Source: Candidatus Eisenbergiella merdavium
GTDB lineage: Bacteria > Bacillota > Clostridia > Lachnospirales > Lachnospiraceae
NCBI GenBank assembly: GCA_019119595.1
Contig: DWWS01000040.1
Span: 1 to 64,000, forward strand
Length of the DNA: 64,000 nt
Reading direction: 5' to 3'
Shown here: positions 25,778 through 35,040 of the stretch, in pieces
Position numbering within the stretch: the stretch's first letter is position 1
Layout of the letters: each line of letters opens with the position of its first letter
Made by a program: the position numbers and the translations under genes
Notes under the pieces: generated by a model
What the model was told of the DNA's origin: nothing
Databases searched by the model: none
Seen by the model: only the letters and a program-made list of their open reading frames with translations

Positions 25778-28135
25778 TTGGACAAAGAAAGAAAAGAAAG
25801 ACGCAACAACAGATTTACGACAAAAATGCAGAAAAAGCTGGTGGTACTGTATCTGTGTGTACTGCTGGCTTTTGCCGGATTAAGCGCCCGCCTGATCCTG
25901 ATCAACCGGGACGACGGGGAACGCTATGAGAAGCAGGTCCTGTCCCAGCAGCACTATTCCAGCCGCACCCTTCCCTACAAACGGGGAGAGATCACGGACC
26001 GCAAGGGGACGAAGCTCGCGGTGAGCGAAAAGGTATATAATCTGATCCTCGACTGCAAGGTGATGAACGAGGAGGAGGAATACGTGGACGCCACCATTTC
26101 CGCCCTTGGTCAGTGCTTTGACGTGGACGAGAGCGCGATCCGCCGCTATAATGAGGCGAATCCGGATTCCCAGTATTATGTTCTTGCAAAGCAGCTTACC
26201 TATGAGGAGATCGCGCCCTTTCAGGAGCTCGTGAACGATGCGGAAACAGGAAAATATATCAAGGGAGTCTGGTTCGAGGAGGAATACCGCAGAAGCTATC
26301 CGATGGGAAGTCTTGCCAGCGATGTGATCGGCTTTACCAGCGGCGACAACGTGGGAAGCTACGGCCTTGAGGAATATTATAATAACGAGCTGAGTGGAAC
26401 CAACGGCCGGGAATACGGCTATATGAACGACGACTCCAATCTGGAGCGGACGACGAAGGCCGCGGTTGACGGAAACAACCTGGTGAGCACGCTGGATGTG
26501 AACATTCAGAGCATTGTGGAAAGAAAGCTCCAGGAATTCAACGATACCTATAAGGACGCGGTGCGCGAAGGAAACGGAGCGAGGAACGTCGGCTGCGTGA
26601 TCATGGATGTGGACAGCGGCGAGGTGCTTGCGATGGCCAGCTATCCGAACTTTGATCTGAACGACCCGAGAAATACGGATTCGCTGATCGGGCAGAATAT
26701 GGTGGATGCGGACGGCACGGTGCTGGCGGAGGTCATCAATGAGGCGGCGCTGGCGGACATGGATGATGAAACCCTTTACCGGCAGCTCAATTACCTTTGG
26801 AGAAACTACTGTATTTCCAATACCTATGAGCCGGGCTCCACCATGAAGCCCTTTACGGCTGCGGCGGGACTGGAGAGCGGTTCCCTGACCGGAAACGAGT
26901 CCTACGACTGCGGCGGAAGCCTTACCGTTGTGGCCGGGGAGCGGCCCATCAAATGCCATAACGTATACGGCGACGGCATACTGACGATCTCTCAGGCCAT
27001 CGAACGCTCCTGCAACGTGGCTCTGATGAAAATGGGACAGGCGATCGGAAAGACCACCCTCTTAAAATATATGGAGGACTTTAATTTCGGCCTGAAGACC
27101 AATATCGATCTGGCGGGGGAGGCGAGAACTGCTTCCCTGGTGTTCACGGAGGACACCATGGGACCGACGGAGCTTGCCACCACCACCTTCGGCCAGGGCT
27201 TTAACGTGACGATGATCCAGATGATCACAGGCTTCTGCGCCCTGATCAACGGCGGTTACTATTATGAGCCCCATATGGTGAGCCAGATCACATCCTCAGA
27301 CGGCTCCGTGGTGAGAAATATCGAGCCCAGGCTTTTAAAACAGGTGGTTTCCGAGGAAACCTCCGCCAAGATCCGGGATTACTGCCTGCAGGTGGTGATC
27401 GGGGAACACGGAACGGGTCATACGGCGAGACCGGCCGGCTATCTGATCGGCGGAAAAACGGGAACCGCGGAAACCCAGCCCAGAGGAAATCGGGAATATG
27501 TGGTTTCCTTCATGGGGTATGCGCCGGCGGACGACCCCGAGATCGCCATTTATGTGGTGGTGGACCGGCCGAACGCGCAGAATCAGGACGATGCGAAATA
27601 TGCCACCAGGATCGTCAGAAGCATTCTGACCGAGGTGCTTCCCTATCTGGATATTTTTATGACGGAGGAGCTGAGCGAGGCGGAGGAGAAGGAGCTTGAA
27701 GAAGCGCAGATCGCATATAAGCAGTCGCTGGTGAGCGGAAATGATGTGAGTGAAAACGATGCTGACGCCTCTGCGGGAGACGGTGAGACAGGAACGGGGG
27801 CGGATGCGGGAGCCGGGACGGCAAACGGCGGCGCGGCTTCCGGCGGAGACGGCTCCAGCGGCGGAGCCGGAGACACAGACGGAACCGGGGCGGATGCAGT
27901 GGGCGCAGGCGGCGCGGACGGAACCGGGGCAGACGGCTCCGGCGGTGCTGGGGAGGACAACGGCGGCTACACCAGGGAGGATATTACGATCGATCCGGAA
28001 ACCGGAGAGGGCGTGCTTCCTGATGGGACGAGGGTGGATCCGAATACGGGCGAGGTGATCGGAAACGTGGAGCTGAACCTTCCGGAATCCAACCTTCCTC
28101 TTGGAGAAGCGGACGATGGGGATTCCCCCTTTTAG
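25778..28135 (+). CDS. Class B penicillin-binding protein (FtsI/PBP2B type) with Gly/Ala-rich tail
   Basis: A septal transpeptidase that cross-links peptidoglycan. TTG 25778 is used because GGAGG at 25767-25771 is 6 nt away and no better start exists. In the 785-residue protein a membrane anchor lies at about 20-38, the dimerisation domain at about 60-230, and the transpeptidase domain follows with SxxK as GSTMKPF (Ser354), SCN near 412 and KTGTA at 560-564. After the domain, from about residue 640, there is an extracellular tail of about 140 residues, first acidic and then a Gly/Ala/Asp-rich stretch (about 675-735), ending in a motif-like ITIDPETGEGVLPDGTRVDP. No PASTA domain is present. It is one of two class B PBPs in tandem. 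Confidence 0.93.
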   Translation: MDKERKERRNNRFTTKMQKKLVVLYLCVLLAFAGLSARLILINRDDGERYEKQVLSQQHYSSRTLPYKRGEITDRKGTKLAVSEKVYNLILDCKVMNEEEEYVDATISALGQCFDVDESAIRRYNEANPDSQYYVLAKQLTYEEIAPFQELVNDAETGKYIKGVWFEEEYRRSYPMGSLASDVIGFTSGDNVGSYGLEEYYNNELSGTNGREYGYMNDDSNLERTTKAAVDGNNLVSTLDVNIQSIVERKLQEFNDTYKDAVREGNGARNVGCVIMDVDSGEVLAMASYPNFDLNDPRNTDSLIGQNMVDADGTVLAEVINEAALADMDDETLYRQLNYLWRNYCISNTYEPGSTMKPFTAAAGLESGSLTGNESYDCGGSLTVVAGERPIKCHNVYGDGILTISQAIERSCNVALMKMGQAIGKTTLLKYMEDFNFGLKTNIDLAGEARTASLVFTEDTMGPTELATTTFGQGFNVTMIQMITGFCALINGGYYYEPHMVSQITSSDGSVVRNIEPRLLKQVVSEETSAKIRDYCLQVVIGEHGTGHTARPAGYLIGGKTGTAETQPRGNREYVVSFMGYAPADDPEIAIYVVVDRPNAQNQDDAKYATRIVRSILTEVLPYLDIFMTEELSEAEEKELEEAQIAYKQSLVSGNDVSENDADASAGDGETGTGADAGAGTANGGAASGGDGSSGGAGDTDGTGADAVGAGGADGTGADGSGGAGEDNGGYTREDITIDPETGEGVLPDGTRVDPNTGEVIGNVELNLPESNLPLGEADDGDSPF

Positions 28136-28224
28136 GAGCTCTGACCCGCACAGAAGCGCGGGGAAGCCGCCCCGGCGTTCCCGCATGGAGCGGCCTTCCG
28201 GCAAAAGAGAACACAAAAGCGAAT

Positions 28225-28273
28225 AACCTCATAAATCCGGTAATAAATTGTATAAATACCGCTTTATGAGGTT
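28225..28273 (+). repeat. Hairpin just before the second penicillin-binding protein gene
   Basis: AACCTCATAAA (28225-28235) plus CGGT (28238-28241) pair with ACCG (28258-28261) plus TTTATGAGGTT (28263-28273). The stem is followed by TTCC and the start codon at 28279, so it covers the ribosome-binding region. The loop contains TATAAAT. Confidence 0.65.
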
Positions 28274-28278
28274 TTCCG

Positions 28279-30030
28279 ATGGAGGAGAAGCATAAAACCT
28301 TCCACAGGAAGAAGACGTTTGCGGCCTTTCTGATCTGCCTCATCGCTTTTCTCGGGCTTGTCGGAAGGCTGGTTTACCTGATGGTTTACAGCTCCGCATA
28401 TTATTCGGAGGCAGCGGATGAGCTGCATCAGAGGGAAAGAAGCATCAAGGCAAAGCGGGGCAGGATCCTGGATGCGGCCGGAAATGTGCTGGCGGATAAC
28501 CGGACGGTATGTACGGTATCCGTCATACACAATCAGATCACGGACCCGGACGCGGTGGTGGAGGCTCTGGCCAGGGAGCTTGAGCTGGAGGAGGATTATG
28601 TCAGAGCGCGCGTGGAAAAATATTCCTCCATCGAGAGGATCAAGAGCAATGTGGATAAGGAAACCGGAGACGCCATCCGGGCTTACCGGCTCGACGGCGT
28701 GAAGGTGGATGAGGATTATAAGCGATATTATCCTTTTGACAGCCTGGCTTCAAGAGTGCTGGGCTTTACGGGAGCGGACAATCAGGGAATTGTCGGTCTG
28801 GAGGTGAAATATGAGGAATATCTGGAGGGTGAGCCGGGCACCATCCTGACGGTGACGGACGCCAGAGGAATTGAAGTGGATGAACAGGGCGAATCGCGCC
28901 TTGAACCGGTGGACGGCGATGATCTGTACATCAGTATGGACATCAACATTCAGCAGTATGCCGCCCAGCTTGCGGAACAGGTGATGGCCGCAAAGGAGGC
29001 GGAAAGCGTTTCCATTCTGGTGATGAAGCCGGACAACGGGGAGATCCTTGCGATGGTAAACGTGCCGGAGTTCGATCTGAACGATCCCTTTACCCTGCCG
29101 GAAGGCACGGAAACATCCGGGCTTTCAGAAAAAGAAAAGCAGGAGCTTCTCAACCAGATGTGGCGTAATCCCTGTATCAGCGATACCTATGAGCCCGGTT
29201 CGGTTTTCAAGACCATCACCGCAGCCGCCGCGCTGGAGGAAGGGGTTGTTACCATGGAGGATACCTTCAGCTGTCCCGGATATGTGATGGTGGAGGACCG
29301 CAGGATCCGCTGCCATAAGACCACCGGCCACGGCGCACAGACCTTTGTGCAGGCCACCATGAATTCCTGCAACCCGGTGTTCGTCACGGTGGGGCTTCGG
29401 CTGGGGGCGGAAAACTATTACCGCTACTTTGAACAGTTTAACCTGCTGGAAAAAACGGGAGTGGATCTGCCGGGAGAGGCGGGGACGATCATGCACAGCG
29501 TGGAGAACATCGGCGCCGTGGAGCTTGCCACCATTTCCTTCGGCCAGTCCTTTCAGGTGACGCCGATCCGTCTCGCTGCCACCATTTCCTCCCTGATCAA
29601 CGGAGGGAATGCGGTCACGCCCCATTTCGGGGTGAAAACCGTGGACGCCCGGGGCAATGTGACCAACCGGTTTGAATATCCGGCGGGAGAGCAGGTGGTT
29701 TCAGAGGATACGGTGGAAAAGCTGCGGTATATGCTGGAGCAGGTGGTGGAAAACGGCGGCGGCCACAACGGCTATGTGGAGGGCTACCGGGTGGGCGGCA
29801 AAACGGCGACCAGTCAGACTCTTCCCAGAGGAACGGGGCGCTATATCGCCTCCTTCATGGGCTTCGCTCCCGCGGATGATCCGAAGATCCTTGCCATGGC
29901 GATCATCACAAATCCGCAGGGCACCTATTACGGCGGCCAGGTAGCCGCCCCGGTGGTGCGCCAGCTCTTTGAAAATATCCTTCCTTATTTGGAAAATCTG
30001 GATTATAATGTACAGCGCACAGAGCAGTGA
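28279..30030 (+). CDS. Class B penicillin-binding protein, SpoVD/FtsI type, with KTAT in place of KTGT
   Basis: A second membrane-anchored transpeptidase (583 residues): anchor at about 14-34, dimerisation domain, transpeptidase motifs EPGSVFKTI (Ser308, Lys311), MNSCNPV near 366 and, at the third motif, GGKTATSQT (Lys508) where most enzymes have KTGT. The glycine-to-alanine change lies on the strand beside the active site and could alter substrate or beta-lactam binding. No PASTA domain or low-complexity tail. In Bacilli the second dcw PBP is the sporulation enzyme SpoVD, but nothing visible here, such as a sporulation promoter, proves that role. The start codon lies directly after a strong hairpin and lacks a clear ribosome site. 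Confidence 0.9.
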   Translation: MEEKHKTFHRKKTFAAFLICLIAFLGLVGRLVYLMVYSSAYYSEAADELHQRERSIKAKRGRILDAAGNVLADNRTVCTVSVIHNQITDPDAVVEALARELELEEDYVRARVEKYSSIERIKSNVDKETGDAIRAYRLDGVKVDEDYKRYYPFDSLASRVLGFTGADNQGIVGLEVKYEEYLEGEPGTILTVTDARGIEVDEQGESRLEPVDGDDLYISMDINIQQYAAQLAEQVMAAKEAESVSILVMKPDNGEILAMVNVPEFDLNDPFTLPEGTETSGLSEKEKQELLNQMWRNPCISDTYEPGSVFKTITAAAALEEGVVTMEDTFSCPGYVMVEDRRIRCHKTTGHGAQTFVQATMNSCNPVFVTVGLRLGAENYYRYFEQFNLLEKTGVDLPGEAGTIMHSVENIGAVELATISFGQSFQVTPIRLAATISSLINGGNAVTPHFGVKTVDARGNVTNRFEYPAGEQVVSEDTVEKLRYMLEQVVENGGGHNGYVEGYRVGGKTATSQTLPRGTGRYIASFMGFAPADDPKILAMAIITNPQGTYYGGQVAAPVVRQLFENILPYLENLDYNVQRTEQ

Positions 30031-30043
30031 AAGGAAAGGTCAG

Positions 30044-31000
30044 ATGAGTCTATCCATTTATCTGCCGGTTCTGATATCCTTTTTCGTAAGCGTATCGCTT
30101 GGGCCGGTGATCATCCCTTTTCTAAAGAGACTCAAGGCTGGGCAGACCGTCCGAGGGGAAGGGCCCAGAAGCCATTTGAAGAAGAACGGCACGCCGACCA
30201 TGGGCGGGATCCTGATCCTGTCCGCAGTGGTGGCGGCCTCCCTGCTTTACGTGAAGGACTATCCGCAGATCATGCCCGTGCTGCTTCTGACGCTGGGCTT
30301 CGGACTGATCGGCTTTCTGGACGATCTTTTGAAGGTGGTGCTCAGGCGCTCCATGGGGCTTACGCCGCTGCAGAAATTTTCCGCGCAGCTTGTGATCACG
30401 GGCCTTTTCATCTATTATCTTTTAGAGGTGACGGATATCGGCCTTGCCGGGCGGATCCCTTTTTTTCCGGAGCTTATGCTGGATCTGGGCTGGATGAACA
30501 TCCCGCTTGCCGTATTTATCATTCTGGGAACGGTAAATGGGGCCAATTTCACCGACGGTCTGGACGGTCTTGCGGCCAGCGTGACGGTGATGACGGCCAC
30601 CTTCCTTGCGGCGGCTTCCATCGGGACCGGTTCGAGAATCGAGCCTGCAGCCTGTGCGGTGACGGGTGCGCTCCTTGGCTTTTTGCTGTTTAACGTATAC
30701 CCCGCGAGCGTGTTCATGGGGGATACGGGGTCCCTTGCGCTGGGCGGCTTTGTGGCGGCTTCGGCCTATATGATGCGGATGCAGCTTTTCATTCCGATCA
30801 TCAGTTTCATCTATCTGCTCGAGGTACTTTCGGTCATCTTCCAGGTGGCATACTTCAAGCTGACGGGCGGGCGCAGGCTGTTCCGGATGGCGCCGCTGCA
30901 TCACCATTTCGAGCTGTGCGGATGGTCGGAGACCCGCATCGTCGCGGTCTTTTCCATCCTTACGGCGATCCTGTGCCTTGTGGCGCTTGTGGCGATTTAA
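30044..31000 (+). CDS. mraY: Phospho-N-acetylmuramoyl-pentapeptide transferase MraY
   Basis: MraY transfers phospho-MurNAc-pentapeptide to undecaprenyl phosphate, forming lipid I at the membrane. The ATG at 30044 (AAGGAAAGG upstream) gives 318 residues; upstream in-frame starts overlap the preceding gene. About ten membrane segments are visible. Motifs include KKNGTPTMGGIL (about 45-56), FLDDLLK (the Asp pair near 91-94), NGANFTDGLDGLA (about 165-177) and APLHHHFELCGWSE near the C-terminus. It is cotranscribed with the PBPs upstream and followed by a hairpin cassette before murD. Confidence 0.97.
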   Translation: MSLSIYLPVLISFFVSVSLGPVIIPFLKRLKAGQTVRGEGPRSHLKKNGTPTMGGILILSAVVAASLLYVKDYPQIMPVLLLTLGFGLIGFLDDLLKVVLRRSMGLTPLQKFSAQLVITGLFIYYLLEVTDIGLAGRIPFFPELMLDLGWMNIPLAVFIILGTVNGANFTDGLDGLAASVTVMTATFLAAASIGTGSRIEPAACAVTGALLGFLLFNVYPASVFMGDTGSLALGGFVAASAYMMRMQLFIPIISFIYLLEVLSVIFQVAYFKLTGGRRLFRMAPLHHHFELCGWSETRIVAVFSILTAILCLVALVAI

Positions 31001-31010
31001 GACAAAATAG

Positions 31011-31123
31011 AATGCCGCCTGCGGCGGCGGAAACAGAGGCCGGCACGAACAAGTTCGTGCCAAAGAATGGCTCACGCCATTCTTTCTCAGAATAAATGCC
31101 GCCTGCGGCGGCAGGAATAGAGG
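31011..31123 (+). repeat. Hairpin cassette flanked by 29-nt direct repeats before murD
   Basis: The direct repeats are at 31011-31039 and 31095-31123, 26 of 29 identical; each contains the stem GCCGCC-TGC-GGCGGC and ends in AGAGG, which in the right copy is the murD ribosome site. Between them lie GGCACGAA / TTCGTGCC (31042-31061) and AAAGAATGGC / GCCATTCTTT (31062-31085). Four stem-loops thus fill the gap mraY-murD. Confidence 0.85.
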
Positions 31124-31127
31124 AAGT

Positions 31128-32489
31128 ATGAACGCAGAAGGAAAAAAGATACTGATCATAGGTACGGGAAAGAGCGGGATCGCCGCGGCGCGGCTGCTTC
31201 TTGCCAGGAAGGCGGTTCCCGTGCTTTTTGACGGGAATGAAAAAACGGATCCGCAGGAGGTGCGAAGGAAGCTTCCGGAGGGAAGCGGCGTAAAGGTTCT
31301 GACGGGAGAGCTTCCGGACGAGGAGCTTGAGGGGATTTCCCTGGCGGTGTTCAGCCCCGGCGTGCCCGTGGACACGCCCTTTGCGGAAAGGATCCGGAAA
31401 CGGGGCATTCCCGTCTGGGGAGAGGTGGAGCTTGGCTATGCCTTTCTGAAGGGAAGGCTGATCGCGATCACCGGAACCAACGGGAAGACCACCACCACCG
31501 CGCTGACCGGACAGATCATGCGGGATTATTACGAATCCGTTTTCATTGTGGGGAATATCGGGGATCCGATCACCGCAGAGGCGGCAAAAACCCGGGAGGA
31601 CAGCGTGACAGTGGCGGAGATCAGCTCCTTCCAGCTTGAGACGGCGGTGGATTTCCATCCGCAGGTATCCGCGGTTCTGAACATTACCCCGGATCACCTG
31701 AACCGGCATCATACCATGGAGAATTATGCGGCGGTCAAGGAATCCATCACGAAGAACCAGACCGGGGAGGATACCTGCGTCCTGAATTACAGCGATCCGT
31801 GGACGAGGAGCATGGGGGAGCGCTGCCCGGCCCATGTGGTCTGGTTTTCCTCAAAGGAGCAGCCGCCGGAGGGCCTGTATCTGGACGGGGAGGAAATATG
31901 GCGGACGGCGGACGGCCGGAGAGAGCGTGTGATGAACATTCATGAGACGCAGCTTCCCGGTGTTCACAACGCGGAAAATGTGATGGCGGCCATCGCCATG
32001 TCTCTGGCATTCGGCGTGCCCATGGAGAATATACTGAATACGGTAAGACGATTTAAGGCCGTGGAGCACAGGATCGAGTTTGTTGACGAGGTGAACGGCG
32101 TGGTCTATTACAACGATTCCAAGGGGACCAACCCGGATGCGGCCATCCGCGGGATCCGTGCCATGGACCGTCCCACCGTGCTCATCGGCGGCGGCTATGA
32201 CAAGGAAAATGCCTTTGACGAGTGGATCGAGGCCTTTGACGGAAAGGTGAAGCGGCTGGTGCTCATCGGCCAGACCAGGGAAAAGATCGCGGAATGCGCC
32301 TCCCGGCACGGCTTTACTGATTTTGTTTTTGCGGATTCCTTTGAGGAATGCATGGATATCTGTGTGAAAAGCGCGGCTCCGGGAGATGCGGTCCTTCTTT
32401 CTCCTGCCTGCGCGAGCTGGGGCATGTTTCCCAACTATGAGGTGAGGGGAGAGATGTTCAAGGAGTATGTGAAGAAGCTGAAGGGGTGA
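31128..32489 (+). CDS. murD: UDP-N-acetylmuramoyl-L-alanine:D-glutamate ligase MurD
   Basis: MurD adds D-Glu to UDP-MurNAc-L-Ala with ATP in the cytoplasm. The 453-residue protein begins with a Rossmann-like domain (IIGTGKSGIAAARLL), contains the Mur ligase P-loop ITGTNGKTTTTALTG near 116-130, VAEISSFQLET near 164, ITPDHLNRHHTM, and in the C-terminal domain YNDSKGTNPDA and LLSPACASWGMFPNYEVRG cut here at 19 residues. The ribosome site AGAGG is supplied by the preceding repeat. ftsW follows after 4 nt. Confidence 0.96.
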   Translation: MNAEGKKILIIGTGKSGIAAARLLLARKAVPVLFDGNEKTDPQEVRRKLPEGSGVKVLTGELPDEELEGISLAVFSPGVPVDTPFAERIRKRGIPVWGEVELGYAFLKGRLIAITGTNGKTTTTALTGQIMRDYYESVFIVGNIGDPITAEAAKTREDSVTVAEISSFQLETAVDFHPQVSAVLNITPDHLNRHHTMENYAAVKESITKNQTGEDTCVLNYSDPWTRSMGERCPAHVVWFSSKEQPPEGLYLDGEEIWRTADGRRERVMNIHETQLPGVHNAENVMAAIAMSLAFGVPMENILNTVRRFKAVEHRIEFVDEVNGVVYYNDSKGTNPDAAIRGIRAMDRPTVLIGGGYDKENAFDEWIEAFDGKVKRLVLIGQTREKIAECASRHGFTDFVFADSFEECMDICVKSAAPGDAVLLSPACASWGMFPNYEVRGEMFKEYVKKLKG

Positions 32490-32493
32490 AAGC

Positions 32494-33648
32494 GTGGCGA
32501 TCCGGAGAAGGAAAAATCAAGCGGAATATTTTTTTGACTATACCCTGCTGTTTATCGTCCTGTTCCTGCTGGGCTTCGGACTGATCATGGTCTATTCCAC
32601 CAGCTCCTACGAGGCGTCGATGACGGCGAGCCTGAACTATGACGAGGCGTATTATCTGAAGCATCAGGCGGTTGCGTCCGCTCTGGGACTGGTGGCTATG
32701 ATGGTGGTGTCGCGCATCCCATATCATTTTTGGGAGCCGTTCGCCCTTCTGGGCTATCTGGTTTCCGCCGTGCTGATCGCTCTGGTCATGACGCCTCTGG
32801 GAATCACGGCAAACGGCGCGACCCGCTGGCTGAACCTGGGCGTTTCCGTGCAGCCTGCGGAGATCGCGAAGCTGTGCATGATCCTGTTCCTCGCCAGCTT
32901 CATCTGCAAGATGGGTAAGGGGATACGTACCTTTAAGGGCTTTCTGCTGGTGCTCATGGTGCCCGTTCCCATCTGTGTGATGGTCTGGCAGATCACGGAT
33001 AACTTAAGCTCCGCCATCATCATTTTCGGGATCGCCTTTCTGATGCTGTTCGTGGCGAGCCCGGAATACAAGCGCTTTCTGCTCATGGGAGCGGTTGGGA
33101 TTGTGGGAGCCTCCCTTCTGGTATTCGCCATCCTTCAGATGGACAGCTCCAGCCTGGATTTCCGGGGCAATCGTATCCTTGCCTGGCTGAATCCGGAGGA
33201 TTACGCCACGGGAACGGGCTTTCAGACGCTGCAGTCCCTTTACGCCATCGGCTCCGGCGGCATATTCGGAAAAGGTCTCGGTCAGTCCATCCAGAAGCTG
33301 GGCTTTCTGCCGGAGGCGCAGAATGACATGATCTTTTCCATCATCTGCGAGGAACTGGGCCTGTTTGGAGGAATAGCTGTCATCCTGCTGTTCATCCTTC
33401 TGTGCTGGCGGTTCATGGTCATTGCGAACAACGCTCCCGACCTGTTCGGCGCCCTGCTGGTGGTCGGTGTGATGGGGCATATCGCCATCCAGGTCATCCT
33501 GAACATCGCGGTGGTCACCAACACCATTCCCAATACGGGAATCTCCCTGCCCTTTATCAGCTACGGAGGCTCCTCGGTCATGTTCCTGCTCATTGAGGTC
33601 GGCCTTGTGCTGAGTGTGGCAAGGGGGATCAGGCTTAAATCGGTCTGA
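32494..33648 (+). CDS. ftsW: Septal peptidoglycan polymerase FtsW (SEDS family)
   Basis: FtsW polymerises lipid II at the septum together with a class B PBP. GTG 32494 follows GGGGTGAAA. The 384-residue protein has about ten membrane segments and SEDS signatures: GLIMVYSTSSYEA (about 30-42), GATRWLNLGVSVQPAEIAKL (about 108-127), and the C-terminal PNTGISLPFISYGGSS (about 346-361). It sits directly after murD, with the two class B PBPs upstream as possible partners. The C-terminus itself holds a GATCAG...CTGATC inverted repeat at the DNA level. Confidence 0.95.
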   Translation: MAIRRRKNQAEYFFDYTLLFIVLFLLGFGLIMVYSTSSYEASMTASLNYDEAYYLKHQAVASALGLVAMMVVSRIPYHFWEPFALLGYLVSAVLIALVMTPLGITANGATRWLNLGVSVQPAEIAKLCMILFLASFICKMGKGIRTFKGFLLVLMVPVPICVMVWQITDNLSSAIIIFGIAFLMLFVASPEYKRFLLMGAVGIVGASLLVFAILQMDSSSLDFRGNRILAWLNPEDYATGTGFQTLQSLYAIGSGGIFGKGLGQSIQKLGFLPEAQNDMIFSIICEELGLFGGIAVILLFILLCWRFMVIANNAPDLFGALLVVGVMGHIAIQVILNIAVVTNTIPNTGISLPFISYGGSSVMFLLIEVGLVLSVARGIRLKSV

Positions 33649-33765
33649 TCCTCCAGGGGCAGCGGCAGCAGGTCGGGCAGACGTTCGTACAGCCAGACAC
33701 CAGCAGTCCCGCCCCGGCATAGGATAGAATAGCTCTATCTTGAAAAAAACCGGGAAGGTGGACAT

Positions 33766-35016
33766 TTGAAGTCTGTTTATATCCGCGGAAACGCGTCTTT
33801 GTACGGCGAAGTGACGATCCAGGGTTCCAAGAACGCGGCTCTGCCGATCATGGCGGCGGCCCTTCTGGTGCCGGGAGTATGTGTACTCAGGAACTGTCCC
33901 CGAATAGCGGATGTGGAATACATGTGCCGGATCCTGGAAAGCATCGGGTGCAGGGTAGACAGGGAGGGAAGGGAGATCCGGATCGATGCGGCGCAGCTTT
34001 CGGACAGCCGCCTTCCCCGGGAATATGTGACGCGGATGCGCTCCTCCGTCATGCTGATGGGGCCTCTCCTCGGACGTCTTGGAGAGGTTTCCTTAAGCCA
34101 TCCTGGCGGCTGTGTGATCGGAGACCGGCCGATCGACCTGCATGTGAAGACTCTTTCCAGGATGGGAGCGGCCTGCAGGGACGACGGAACGCAGCTTTCC
34201 GCGTCGGTAAGCGGACTGCGGGGAACCTCCCTTCGGCTGGACTACCCAAGCGTGGGAGCGACGGAAAACGTGATCATGGCGGCCGTAACGGCCGACGGAG
34301 TGACCTGTCTGGAAAACTGTGCGCAGGAGCCGGAGATCGGCTGGCTCTGTGATTTTCTCATCCACTGCGGAGCGCAGATCGAAAAAAAGAGCCCCGGAAG
34401 ACTGCTGATCCGCGGTCAGACCGGACTTCACCCCTGTACCTATACCATTCCGGCCGACCGGATCGTTGCGGGAACCTATCTGTGCGCCTGTCTCGCCGCG
34501 GGAGGGGAGGCTCTCCTGAAGGGGGCGCCCGAAGGGGAAAATGAGGCGCTTGAGCGGACGGCGAGACGGATGGGAGCGGGGCTGGAACGCAGACAGGACT
34601 CCCTCCTGGTAAAACGAACGGGCCCGCTGCTTTCCCCGGGTGAGGTTGAGACGGGGAGCTTTCCCGCTTTTCCCACAGATCTTCAGTCCCCCCTGCTCGT
34701 CGCCATGGCGCAGGCAGAGGGAGAAAGCAGCATGAGGGAGACGGTATTTAACGGCCGCTTCGGCGTGGTGGAGGAATTAAACCGCATGGGGGCCGGGATC
34801 GAAGTGCAAAAGGACACGGCCAGAGTGCCGGGGGGCCGGAGGCTTGCGGGCGGACGGGTCAGAGCGGCGGAGCTGAGAGGCGGCGCCGCTCTGGTGATCG
34901 CCGGCCTGTGCGCACAGGGAGAGACGCTGGTGGAAAACCGTTCCTATGTGGACAGGGGGTATGAGGATATCTGCCGCGATCTGAGGCTTTTGGGGGCCTG
35001 CGTGCAGGATGGATAG
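33766..35016 (+). CDS. murA: UDP-N-acetylglucosamine 1-carboxyvinyltransferase MurA
   Basis: MurA joins enolpyruvate to UDP-GlcNAc, the committed step of wall synthesis. TTG 33766 follows AAGGTGG. The 416-residue protein has QGSKNAALPIMAAAL at the N-terminus (with the catalytic Lys/Asn), the loop GGCVIGDRPIDLH near residues 121-133 with the active-site Cys targeted by fosfomycin, and FPTDLQSPLLVAMAQ near 305-319. In the dcw clusters of many bacteria murG, murC or murB stand at this place; murG is absent from the whole window. The 117-nt gap upstream carries a 6-bp hairpin GATAGA / TCTATC (33723-33739). Confidence 0.94.
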   Translation: MKSVYIRGNASLYGEVTIQGSKNAALPIMAAALLVPGVCVLRNCPRIADVEYMCRILESIGCRVDREGREIRIDAAQLSDSRLPREYVTRMRSSVMLMGPLLGRLGEVSLSHPGGCVIGDRPIDLHVKTLSRMGAACRDDGTQLSASVSGLRGTSLRLDYPSVGATENVIMAAVTADGVTCLENCAQEPEIGWLCDFLIHCGAQIEKKSPGRLLIRGQTGLHPCTYTIPADRIVAGTYLCACLAAGGEALLKGAPEGENEALERTARRMGAGLERRQDSLLVKRTGPLLSPGEVETGSFPAFPTDLQSPLLVAMAQAEGESSMRETVFNGRFGVVEELNRMGAGIEVQKDTARVPGGRRLAGGRVRAAELRGGAALVIAGLCAQGETLVENRSYVDRGYEDICRDLRLLGACVQDG

Positions 35017-35040
35017 ACAACCGGAAAAGGAATGACGCGT

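Noticed and set aside
28242..28257. TATAAAT in the hairpin loop considered as a promoter for the second PBP
   Set aside because: No acceptable -35 lies 15-19 bp upstream, and the motif sits inside the loop of a strong stem.
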